Shown piece after piece: positions 12,804-23,654 of a DNA stretch of 64,000 nt. The notes under the pieces were generated by a model. It made no database searches and was not told the DNA's origin. It saw only the letters and a list, made by a program, of their open reading frames with translations. The number at the start of each line of letters is the position of its first letter. Position 1 is the first letter of the stretch. The translations under genes and the position numbers were made by a program. Source of the DNA: Dichetophora obliterata. Its lineage: Eukaryota; Arthropoda; Insecta; Diptera; Sciomyzidae. The DNA lies in the NCBI GenBank assembly GCA_963920525.1, contig OY986439.1, positions 17,200,319 through 17,264,318 on the forward strand. Direction: 5' to 3'.

Positions 12804-13154
12804 TATGTATGCTCATCTGTTCCACTCTCACTTCTAAACTACTCATCATAATTTTACAAATGAGGTATCGCTGGGAGCTTTTTGATCGTATACTGGTTAT
12901 AGGCTATGTGACGTAACATTAAAGTATATAAAACGCCCTCTAGAAGACATAACATATGTAGTGAATACTATTAATGTAAATACATAATTCATATGAAGTT
13001 TTTATTCGCACATGTCTTCCTTACATTCTTATGTTTAAAAAGCAAAAACAAAAATTTAGATTTTTCTTTTCATTTTTGAGATAACTGGAGCAACAGGTGT
13101 ATATAGCAACCGAAAAGTCTGCGTTCAGTTTTAAAATAAGTTATTAAAGCATTA

Positions 13155-15153
13155 TTAAAGCATTAGCAGATCACTTTAAGGAGGTCTTTTGTCTTCCTAC
13201 CACCTTATCTGAAACTTCTCCTAGCTCAACTATTATAGTTGATAGTTTATATTTAACCCAGGAAGAGATTTCTAATGCAATAAAAGAACTGGATATATTA
13301 AAGGGACCAGGACCAGACTTAATACCTACAAGCTTTTTGGTGCGATGTTTAGACCAACTGCTATTGCCATTATACATAATCTTTAACGAATCACTGGTTT
13401 GTGGAAAATTTCCTTCATATTGGAAATCATCCCATCTTACGCCAATTTACAAGAATGGTGATAAAAGATTAGTTGAAAATTATAGAGGCATAGCAATCTT
13501 GTCAGCCATTCCAAAACTTTTTGAAAAACTTATTTGTGAAAAGCTAACAAGTTTCATTAACCCACGTCTAAATGAGCAGCAACACGGGTTCCGAAAAGGG
13601 CGATCTACCACCACTAATCTCATGATTATGGTATCAGATGTTTTAGTCAAAATGGAAAAAGGGCACCAAATAGATGCTGTTTATACTGATTTCAGTAAAG
13701 CTTTTGATCGAGTTGTTTACAACATTCTTATATATAAGTTAAAAAATTTGTTGTTGCGGGGTCCATACTAAGTTGGCTAAAATCATATTTAAACGGCAGA
13801 TCCCAGTTTGTTAAATTCCAGGGAGTTCTATCGAAAAAAATTGCAGTCTCCTCGGGAGTTCCGCAAGGTAGTCATCGTGGTCCTCTTCTTTTAAACATAT
13901 TCATATCCGATCTGTCAGAAGTTCTTAACGATATCCCACATCTTATGTATGCAGATGATTTAAAAATGTACTATTCAATTCAATCAGATGTAGATGTAAA
14001 TTTTTTGCAATCAAAATTGTTGTCTCTTGAGCAATGGTGTTTTCAAAATAAACAACATCTTAATGTCAATAAATGCAATGTTAATAGCTTTTCTCGTAAA
14101 AACATCGTAACATTACATACCTACCACCTCAATAGTACCGAACTAAAAAGGGTCAACCATATAGTGGATCTTGGAGTTGTCTTAGATTGCAAGATGCGCT
14201 TTAATCTGCACTATGATAAAATTGTGTCCAGGGCCAGCAAACAGCTTGGTTTTATAAAAAGACGTGCAAATGAATTCAAGAATATATGGGTCACTACATC
14301 ATTGTACCGTGCATTAGTGCGCCCAATACTTGAATATGCATGCATAATTTGGAATCCATCTTTCGATTCCCATAGAGAAAGAATTGAGTCTATTCAAAAG
14401 CAGTTCTTACTATACGCGCTTAGAGATATGTACAACCCCTATGATTATTGTAGCCTTCCATCATATGAACATAGACTCAGCCTTTTAAATTTGATGCCAC
14501 TATCAACAAGAAGATCGTTATTGGGCTCATGCTTCACATTTGATGTAATTAATGGTGCTATTCACAGCGAATATATTTCTAATATGATCTCCTTTAACGA
14601 TCATATTAGGCGCACTAGGCATACTCGATTGTTAACTGAATATCAGCACCAAACTACATATGCAAATAATGAATATACTACTCATCTTCTATGTCCAAAT
14701 CCTCTTTCAAGCAAACCCTATATAAATCACTCAGTAATCAGAATTAACCCAGGCCTCAGATAAACTATATACATGTATGGACTAATATGTATAAGCATTT
14801 AGTTTAATAAATCAAAATTCTTTAACATCCCTCTCCAAATCTCCCATTTACGTCCTTTTGTCCTTATAGTCTTTAAGAATAATATATGTACATCGTATCT
14901 TAAGTGTGTATATAGTCTCTCTTGTTTTCCTCCTCTTCTCTTAGTTTTGAAATGGTTTTTGAAATAATTTCAATCCGGTGGGCGGAGTATGCCCACTAAG
15001 AGCACCAAATAAAAAATAAAATAAAAACAAGGAATGGGGAGAAGAAAAACAAAAACGTAGTAATCTTAGTATAAGTAAACAAAACCTGTTAGAATAAGTT
15101 AGAATAAGTAAATTGCATTGCCTTGTTTGGGCAATAAATAAATAAATAAATAA
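13155..15153 (+). pseudogene. Jockey-superfamily non-LTR retrotransposon, 5'-truncated, with frameshift
   Basis: From about 13155 one frame encodes ADHFKEVF, EISNAIKELDILKGPGPDLI, IYKNGDKRLVENYRGIAILS, EQQHGFRKGRSTTTNL and AVYTDFSKAFDRV, the fingers and first palm block of a non-LTR reverse transcriptase. A frameshift near 13765 leads to WLKSYLNGRSQFVKF, VSSGVPQGSHRGPLL, HLMYADDLKMYYS (catalytic YADD at about 13945), and then a long C-terminal domain with LVRPILEYACIIWNP and IESIQKQFLLYAL, ending at 14763. PQGS reads SHRGPLL where SILGPLL is usual. A 3' UTR of about 370 bp and an (AAAT)n tail at 15131-15153 follow. The endonuclease and ORF1 are missing. Confidence 0.88.
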
Positions 15154-16096
15154 ACAGTAAGTACAAATAACAATTAGTATTTTGTTTGATAGCCACGTAG
15201 TCTTGATCCGAATTTGATTTCAGATTTTGTGTATCACATCAGGTTTTTGAGATATTGTAACCTAAAAAATTCAAACAATGCTGTTTTTGGTCATATGTAA
15301 GGGCATATTTAAGAGAGGGATTTAACTTTTTGAAATGACTAAATGAAGCTTTAGATGTACAGTATTTAAGTACAATTTTTTGCTTTAAAACCCCATTTTG
15401 ATCCATCTCAAAATCTTTTCTTTCTATCTAAGATAATGCTTGCAAGAATTTATGGTTTCAACGACCATTTGCATTGTATGGCTGATGAAAGGAAAGAAAA
15501 GTTATCAAAACTATAAATTCTTACAAGCGATATCTTGTACCTACATTGTTTTTTAATTTCTTCTCATTTAAATTAAATGCGGATGTGCTACATTTAAAGT
15601 ATCCATAATATTTAATTGAAAACGTACCATATTTGCATCAAATACTTTTACATTTAATAACAATACAAGTGGATTATTCTTTATTATAATGAATTAATCA
15701 AATGGGGCAAAATCGTTGTTTGAAAATCATTAAATTAAATACGTTTTCTTTGATTTCAATTCCTTTTTGTCGTCAGTGTTCTTTTTATCAAATACAAAAT
15801 TTTATGTTAAGACCCCACTACAATACTTTTATAATATAATACTATACTTATGCTTGTTATTTTTTGCTTATAAATATTTAAATATGTTATCTACATTTTG
15901 TCACTTGTTCATTTTGAACATCAGAATGTAGATGTTGCCAATAAATTATCAATTTTTAATTTTTAATGTTTTAATTTTGTATTTGATCTTAAGTGTATAT
16001 GTACAATTGTGTATCCAAAAATTGACTTCTTATTGTATATCCAATTAATTTGTACCTATTTTTTTTTGGCTAATAATGAACACTAGAATATTTGTT

Positions 16097-16367
16097 TTAT
16101 TGCTGGTATAATTTTAAAGTGGAGAGGTTTATTAACTTACGGAGCAATGAGTTTTCAATCGCAACTTACACGTGCGAAGCGTACCGCAACGTGCTTTTCT
16201 TAACTTGTTTACTTGTCTAAACTTATTAGTTCAATGTTTATTTCTAAAAACGCTCTCAAAGATGTCATGTTCTAAATTCGAAGACCACTTCTGCAATCTA
16301 TTTGACGTGAAAAATGCATTGCTCCGTAAGTATTTAGCTCTCCACTCTTAAATTATACCAGTAATAA
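16097..16367. mobile_element. MITE of 271 bp with about 50-bp inverted repeats
   Basis: TTATTGCTGGTATAATTTTA at the left and TTATTACTGGTATAATTTAA (inverse) at the right extend with few mismatches through GTGGAGAG and ACTTACGGAGCAATG. The middle holds no coding sequence. Class unclear; the TTATT next to CTGG may be part of the repeat or of a target duplication. Confidence 0.75.
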
Positions 16368-16769
16368 GAATAATATTTTGGCATTTCTTAAATAAAAAAC
16401 AACATAAAAGGTTCAAATGATATTTTGTAAAGCATTATATAAAATATAAAACATTTAAAAAATAAAAAAAATTGAAAAAAAAATAGTTACACTATAATCG
16501 TAAGCATTTTTTAAGTTTTTTCACCACAGTTTGCCTTCACTACAAAACAAAATTATTGCCTAAGTAAGAATATCGGACAATTTTTAAATACATAGCTGAC
16601 TTCCCGATGTTACAAATTCTTCTAAAACTTTGCAAAGTCTTTGCACACGCATCGTCCTTACAATCTTTTTCAGCCTCAATAAAAGGTTTTTTAAATTCTT
16701 TATTCAAATTAACTTAAATTGAAATGGTTGCATTTGCATAAATATTTGTAATATAAATTCTTTTTAAAA

Positions 16770-16837
16770 AATCCCGGGATCTCGGAAAGAAAATACCGGC
16801 ATTTAAAGGAGCTTATATCGTTCGAGATCCCGGGATT
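16770..16837. repeat. 15-bp perfect inverted repeat AATCCCGGGATCTCG
   Basis: AATCCCGGGATCTCG at 16770-16784 is exactly inverted at 16823-16837. Each arm also contains the self-complementary ATCCCGGGAT. Separation is 38 bp. It is GC-rich in very AT-rich surroundings. Confidence 0.85.
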
Positions 16838-17179
16838 GACTTCCCTAGCACGCACTACTAAAAATGGTAAGCATTATGAAAATAATTATTTAGGAAAAAA
16901 AAATTCAAATGCGTCCACTATTCTTTGATTTATCCTAAGTGTCCTTATCCTACTGACGAAAAAAAAAGGTATGAAATTCAACAAGTCGTATCAGTGAAGT
17001 GCCACAAAGTGTCCAATACTGCTTGAAGCGGATTTTTTTCATTTTATTTCTGTTTTGTTTTTTCATGTTCATTAATTCAAAAAACAAAAACTAAACACTT
17101 ACTCAATGTAGTTTTTTTACTACAAACATTTTAAATGAGAATTGTTGTACTTAAGCTTATGACGCGCCGTGTCTATATT

Positions 17180-18585
17180 CCCAGCAAACCATATTTCGAT
17201 AGTAAAATTTTACGATAGACTATCGATATAGTTACGATATCTTTACACAGAAATACGCGATAACGTTCCGATAGTAAAAGTAACGATGCCATTTCGATAT
17301 TATAAAGATATCTATATTAACAAAATATTTATTCATTTTTCTACGAACGGACAGATATTAATTTATTCGTGCAATGCTATGGTTCCAATTGTTTCTATAA
17401 TTTCATTCGATCAAATAACTTTTTTGTTGTTATTACAGCAAACAATCTTTCAAATGCATTATTTTGATTTACCGATTCTTTCGATTGTTTTGATTTGCTT
17501 GTTGCCATCAATATATTGAACTATAGTTAAGTTCACTATCTAAATAATGATAGAAACAGAAATTGTTAAAACTGAAGTTAATTTTTGTTCTTTTACCATC
17601 AAGTAAGTGATTTGCTTTATATATAAAATTTTTCAAAGTATTCAAAAGGCAGCAAGGGCACTTGTGAAACATTAATTGTGAAATTACATGTGTTTAAAAA
17701 TAACATAATGCCTAAAAGTGCAAAAAGAGTGGCAAGCGAACTTGTGGAACATTATTTTAACGATTGTGCGATCAGTCATTTAACAAATGAAAATAATACA
17801 ATAGCTTCCAGCACTGCGCATAATGAAATTGGTGAGCCTCAACACATCGATGAAAGTGAATCCAACTCTAGTTTAAATGTATGCCCCGTATCAGAAGCAG
17901 ATGCTTCCAGTGCTCCACGAGCACAACTAGAAAATCTTGGATTCATGAAATGATTAATTTTCATTATTAAATATTATTTTTTGTCATTATTTAATGCTAA
18001 ATAGCAAATTAACTTTCATTATTAATAGAAAATTAATTTTCAGTATAAAAAAATCAAAATTAATTTAATAAATAAGCACTTTTTAAATGAACAAAAATAC
18101 GAAAATATTGAATTGAAAATTATAAGAACTATTAATTTTAATAATTTTCGTGTTAATTTTTTTACTAATCATCGAAAAATGTCCTTTAACGATGAATCTA
18201 TATATTAGAACTCTGTTTTATAGCAAATAAGTTTGTAATTTTAAAACAATTGAATAAGAACTTTTTAAAATCCAAAAAAAATAGGAACTTTTAATTTTTA
18301 TTGTAATTTTTTTTATTATTAATCGAAAAATGTCCTTTGTCGATAAATCAAAACCTATCGCATAACAAAATTATTTTTAAAAAAATATTGTATAAAAACA
18401 ATGTTATAACCTTTACGATATCATCTCGCTATTGAAACGATTTTGATATTTCAATATCGTTACGATATCGCAATTACAATGTTCTCGATATCATAACGAT
18501 ATCGTCTCGTGTATTGTTATCGATAGAAATAATCAGCTTAACGATATCATCTCGATATCAAAACGATATCGTTTGGTTTGCTGGG
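17180..18585. mobile_element. Unclassified DNA transposon with CCCAGCAAACCA termini and GATATCG-rich ends
   Basis: CCCAGCAAACCA at 17180 is perfectly inverted at 18574-18585. Just inside both ends lie dense clusters of ACGATA / CGATATCG words: about 17195-17315 on the left and 18415-18572 on the right, likely transposase-binding or structural subterminal repeats. A short open frame (17678-17953) is in the middle. A second copy, lacking the left quarter, lies inverted at 25298-26412. I find no target duplication and cannot assign a superfamily. The 1.4 kb length and lack of a long reading frame indicate a non-autonomous derivative. Confidence 0.65.
17645..17953 (+). pseudogene. Short conserved reading frame inside the CCCAGC element
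   Basis: The frame reads KGSKGTCETLIVKLHVFKNN, then MPKSAKRVASELVEHYFNDC at about 17708, then a Ser/Glu/Asn-rich tail ending LENLGFMK. The same protein frame, with few changes, is present in the inverted copy at 25983-26293, where substitutions are scattered and the tail has a stop after DIDEP. I do not recognise the family. The basic start and acidic tail could be the first exon of a transposase; alternatively it is a chance frame kept similar by recent duplication. No catalytic motif is visible. Confidence 0.4.
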
Positions 18586-19136
18586 TCATTAGTTTTCTTC
18601 ATATTTATAAAAACAAAATTTATCAACAAAACTAATAAAATTGGTAACAGAGCCCATTTTGCTAGGTCTCTCCAAGCTTTAACGAGAATTTAAATAAATT
18701 TAATGAAATCACATTTTAACTTTAGAAATGAAATGCACAAGTTGTACAAAAAGCCAAGCTAACAAAAGTTATTAAAAGCGTTCAAGTTAGAAGAAGTGAA
18801 TCAAATGGTTCTTAAACTTATATTACTATTTTGATTAAAATCACCAAATCAAATTTTTGACATATCTTCTTAATAAGTTTTCCCAATAAACTTAGAAGAA
18901 TATTGATTTAATTTAAACCAAAACAACAACTAAAGGAACAATTTTATTCAGCAGAAAATAAATTATGTAGCAGCCACGACTATGTGTAAGGCACCAATAT
19001 TTTCAAAGTCGTGTTTTCGTACGCTTGTGCTTATAACTATAGCAATTTTTATATAATTCATTTGAAACTTTCTGAGAATATTTTTTTAATGTTATACATT
19101 CAACAAATATAAGAAAAAAACCAATTTTTTGGTTGC
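18586..19136. repeat. Flank shared with 24762-25297 in inverted orientation
   Basis: Sequence to the right of the CCCAGC element, up to CCAATTTTTTGGTT near 19136, is repeated in reverse at 24762-25297. Shared landmarks are the AGCAGCCACGACTATGTGT block at 18968 and its inverse near 24903, and GGTGCCTTACACATAGTCGT there. Since homology runs straight through the element terminus, the two copies came from duplication of element plus flank, or from a larger mobile unit. Confidence 0.75.
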
Positions 19137-22100
19137 CAAAAAACTTTCATCTGTCCCTCTTAAGTTCAAATTCCATTCAAACTCAATTTTTTTAATGAAA
19201 TTCTGTTAAAAGATAACTAGACAGTAAAAAAGTCGTTATGAGCTGCCCAAATAAACTTATATTTGAGAAAAACAAATGTTTGCTGAAATATTAACTTAAT
19301 CAAAACTTTATCGAATTTTAAATCAGTATCTAAAGTTTTAAGCTGCATAATTATTTTTAAATTACTCAACAAAGCTGGTAGCAGAAAAACAAGACTAAAA
19401 CCTGTGCTGTACAATTCTTGCAATGAGTGAAAAATTCTAATAAATCATATGAAAACTTATTTTGCTGATTTCCCAAATGATTTTGGAATAAATGTGAGCA
19501 ACTCTGTTCTGACAACAGGCATAGAGTATGGACGAACTTCAGCTGTTAGCTTCCATCAATAATCGAAATTAGAAAAAAAATACAATGGCAATATTCTTGC
19601 GCTAACTATTTTTAAATTTTTTTTTTTCTTAAGTTTTATTTTCATTGGTTTTGTTTTTTGTGCAATTTTACAGAGTGATATTTGTCTATGATTGCTTTTT
19701 TATTGTTTCAGGTGTGAATGGTGTGGTGTTTATATTATATTGGAGTGTGAGTGTGTGGGTGGGGAGTATAGTATTTGGCATTGTTCTCATATGTGTTGAG
19801 TATTCTATGCTCGCCAGGTTGGCGTTTACATCAATGGCTGCAATTTATTTGCTATTCTAGACAATACTAACCACAAATACCAACAACAACAACAATAACT
19901 AGAAAATGTACACATTTTCACTCATTGATATCTGAAGTTGATACGCCATTTTCTAGTTCGATTTCGACATTTTTATTTCTATAACATGTTAGAAAATTCT
20001 TTCATTATTGCTGCTTCTTACGCATCAGTTGGCAATAATTTTTTTCTCTCACATTTGACGCAAAATGTTACAATGGGGAATTGTTGTACTTGGTGTTGTT
20101 GTTTTTTTGTTGTTGTATTTTGCACCATTTATATACAAATGTATAATAAATATTTTACAATATTTTTAAAAAGAAAAAAAAGCAAAAGAACTCAGCTGTA
20201 TTTGCGCCAATTTTTATTTTAACAATATTTTTTGATACAGTTAGATATTGTTTCTGTGATGCAGGTAGAAATTAATTTATTGTTTTTGTATATATGCTGC
20301 TGTATAATTGTTTTTACTGTTTGAACAATATTGCAAAATAAGCTCCGTTGGGAAAAGTATTTGTTGAAGTTTAAAAAAAAAAATAAATAAATCAACTGTA
20401 ATATATATTTATTTACAGCTGTTATTGTTGTACTTTCCCAATTTATGGTAGTACGTTACAATTTAAATAATTTTTTTTAAATAATTTTCATTGCGTTGAG
20501 TCTTAATCAAACACTAGGGAAATAATAATAAAACTTTTTGCCACATTTTTATGCATTGCACATAAAGTGTTGAAATATTTTTTTTTCACTCAGTTTTAAT
20601 CGCTGTCAATGAAATTCACAGGGGAAATATTTTATATTACAACATATCATAAAAAAAGGCGTCCAACTTCGAGGCAGTTTATACTTGTATAAAATAACCC
20701 TTTGTTGCAAGGGTAGATTCATATTTTTTGCCTCAAGCGCAATGTAGCGCAATGATTTGGAGTTAATTTAAAATCACTGGCGTCGTGAAAAATGTGTTTT
20801 TATTAATTAAGACTCAGAACTACGCAAGTTTTTTTTTAATACGAAAAAAAAAGTTTAGGCAAAATTAATTTTTTTTTCTCTTCTTCATTTGTGCTTTTCG
20901 AACTCATCTATGGACAACAATGAAAACTCGCGGGATTTATAAAGAAATTAAAAAAGAACCATAGAAGAAAAAAAAACCTGTTACTGAATATGAAAAATGT
21001 TGCCTGTCAATTGCAGAAAATTTCCCAATGGATAAAAAAAATGTTGCCTCATAGAGAGCGGCAAGCAATTTTAAAAATTGCAACAAAAAGAGAAGCACAC
21101 AAAAGACAAAGCTAGAGTGAGAAAAGAGAGAGGTAAGGATGGAAGGGAAGACAGCCTGCCCGCCGGGGCAGCGCACACTTTTTGTCAGCAGCAGATACAG
21201 TCAGCCAGCCAGTCAGCCAGCAAGAGGCTCAATAAATTTACGAGTGGGCGTAATAATTTGAATAAATTGCCGCCCTGCTTGATTTATTGCAAAGAACTGT
21301 TGAAAAATGACCTTAAAACTGCCTAAAAGTAGGCAACGAAAAACAGCTAAGCATTTCGCAAAAAAAAATAGAAAACAGTAAAAACTTAATCTACCACGAA
21401 GACAAAACATAGATTATTTATTTTTCCCGACTGCTCCTTGGCATCCATCGAGACTCTAAACTGTCATTTAGCCCACCCACCTGCTGGCTGGCAGTCATCG
21501 ACAGCAAAGCGTCGAAAGTATTTGCCTTACTTTGTTTTTCTCGACTCTTGTATAAACAATAAAATTTAAATAATAACAATTTCAATTTCAGTTGTTTACT
21601 TTTTTTTTGTCCTCCGCTTAGTTTTGATTGCTTAGCAGTGATTTTTTTTATTTGTCCATCCTGTTTATTGGGTTAGTGTGTACCTTTTTGTATTGTATTA
21701 TATTTTATATTTTTTTTTTGTTTTTTTGTTTTGTTTTTTTGTGGTAATGCCCACCAACACTCGCCTTAGTTGCCGATTTGTGTTAATAATTTGTGCAAAT
21801 CGTTCGTTTGTTTTGTGTTCGATTGAAGAACAGGCAAAGAAATAAAAGCACCATGTAAAAAAAGCATATCGACCACAGCTATTCGACAGCAACAACTACC
21901 ACAACAAAAAAAGCAACGTCAACGACAGCCAGCATAACAAGTGGAACAATAGAGCATTTAAGGACCATAAGGACATTCATAAGCACAATATTCCCGAATG
22001 TCATTTGCAGATGGGATGAATAGGAAATGAGCATAAAGGAAAAGAAAAACAAAAATCGGAAACACAAATAACAAAATAGAACAAATTAAAGAACAAAAAC

Positions 22101-23119
22101 AGACGAGAAACAAAATCCAAATCAAGGGAAAAATGGCATAAATTGTGTTTGTGTGTGTGTGTCTATGTGTTAGTAAAAAAAAAATGGCGCAGCTTTGTGT
22201 CGCACATACAAACACTAATGACAAATTCAATTTCGAAGCCGTTCTAAATTGGAAACCATGGGAGAAAAATATATAAATACCTACATTAAAAGAAAACCAT
22301 TTAAAGCTGTTTTTGCTACTATTATTGCTATTGTAAATTGTTACATCCCCAACATTGAGGGGCTTGGGGGAGGGGAATCTACTCTAGCAGATTTAGAAAT
22401 AAATTTGACATGCCTTTAATTATTTATTTTTTTTTTTTGCTTTGAACACTATACAAACCAGAACAAGTTGTAAAATTTGTTGCGATATGTTCTTATTTTC
22501 GAATAAAAAACAAATTTATGTATTATTTTTTGCCTTATTAAAAGCCGGGAAATCGGACAAAGTTCTACTGTTCCACCCAAATTTACTATTTGGTCGTAGC
22601 ATTTGACATAGCGGAACAGTTTTTTTTTTTTTTTGGTAAATGTTCATAATTCAATAATCGAAAAATCCGTTTGCACACATTTTGATTTCGATTTAAATTT
22701 TCAATAAATGATGCATTGGGTGCAAAATAGGCATGACAGACAAAATGTATTTAGAGAAAATCGAGTCAGTTCTTGAGAGCTTGTAGCTTATAAGCTAAAA
22801 GCTAAAGGTTCAGTAGATCTGATTTATTTTTTTAAATAAAAACTGAAGTTTATTTGAGCGAGTGATAAAAATTGTTTATTAAATTTTTTTTTGGTACATC
22901 AAAAATTTTGTTATTTTAGCAAATCATGTCGAATGCCCTTGAATAATACACCTTTCATCACTCCGATTTTGATAAAATTAGGTATCTTAGTTCTGTGGCA
23001 AAGTAACATTTGTTCAAGTTAATTGTGATACTCGAGCTTTTTTTTTTGTATGGGTGTCTTTTGAAAAATGTTCTGCAGCTGTCTTTGCGCCCCAAATTCA
23101 TCATAAGCAGGGCTAGAAT
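19137..23119. other. Gene-free intronic stretch
   Basis: No supported gene or complete mobile element. Contents include A/T homopolymers, CAA/GTT runs (19880-19905, 20085-20115), a less AT-rich patch at 21130-21230 with repeated CAGCCAGC words, a short GT run near 22148-22162, and a CTGTTCC/GGAACAG inverted pair near 22568 and 22613. Open frames on both strands here show no domains. Confidence 0.5.
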
Positions 23120-23400
23120 TTCGATTAATTACTTTCGTAATTGATTACATATAAATTACAATTTCAATTACATATTATAATCGTAATCTTAAAAAAATAA
23201 AGATTACGATTACTGTAATCATAATCGAAAAATTTGCAATTACAATTACAGTAATTGCAATTATTAAAAAATGACAATTACAATTACTGCAGTCGTAATC
23301 AAAAAAATTTTTATTAAGATTACAGCAATTGTAATACTGCAGAATTATAATTACGATTACTGTAATCGTAATCATTCTTTTTGTAATTTAATTACTGCAT
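23120..23400. repeat. Degenerate ATTACGATTACTGTAATC simple-sequence block
   Basis: About 280 bp made almost wholly of ATTAC / GTAAT words in both orientations, with self-complementary pieces such as GATTACTGTAATC. The Ile/Val/Thr-rich frame across it is an artefact of composition. Confidence 0.8.
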
Positions 23401-23654
23401 AAATCTGTCTTTTTCATGATGCAATTCACAAAGATCTTTTCTAGAATCTTTATTTGTGGCGGGGGCCTGCTGGAATAATTCTCTTGTAATTCTTTCTTTT
23501 TGATGCCGCCCACGTGGCACGCTCTTTCTGAATTCTCATTCGAAAATTAGTCCTATTTAGGGCAAATATTGATTTTTAATATTTCAGAATTAATTGGTTT
23601 TTCTCTCGTATCAGTTTGTACATTCCTTATTATTGAGTTCGTTTTGATTTTTAT

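Larger units (their letters stand above)
12011..15778. mobile_element. Inverted-repeat DNA element disrupted by two later insertions
   Basis: The left end CACTGAGCCAAAAAATCAAAG and right end inverse (CACTGACGACAAAAAGGAAT...) start with the same CACTGA and share several subterminal blocks in inverted orientation, for example GTATTTGATTTAAATAT near 12080 against GTATTTGATGCAAATAT (inverse) near 15640. Two insertions interrupt it: a MITE at 12402-12803 and a retroelement at about 13155-15153. Without them the element would be near 1.35 kb and non-coding. No clean target duplication is visible, so the outer limits are approximate. Confidence 0.5.

Noticed and set aside
23175..23375. Membrane-like small protein
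   Set aside because: The hydrophobic Ile/Val pattern is a result of the ATTAC repeat composition.
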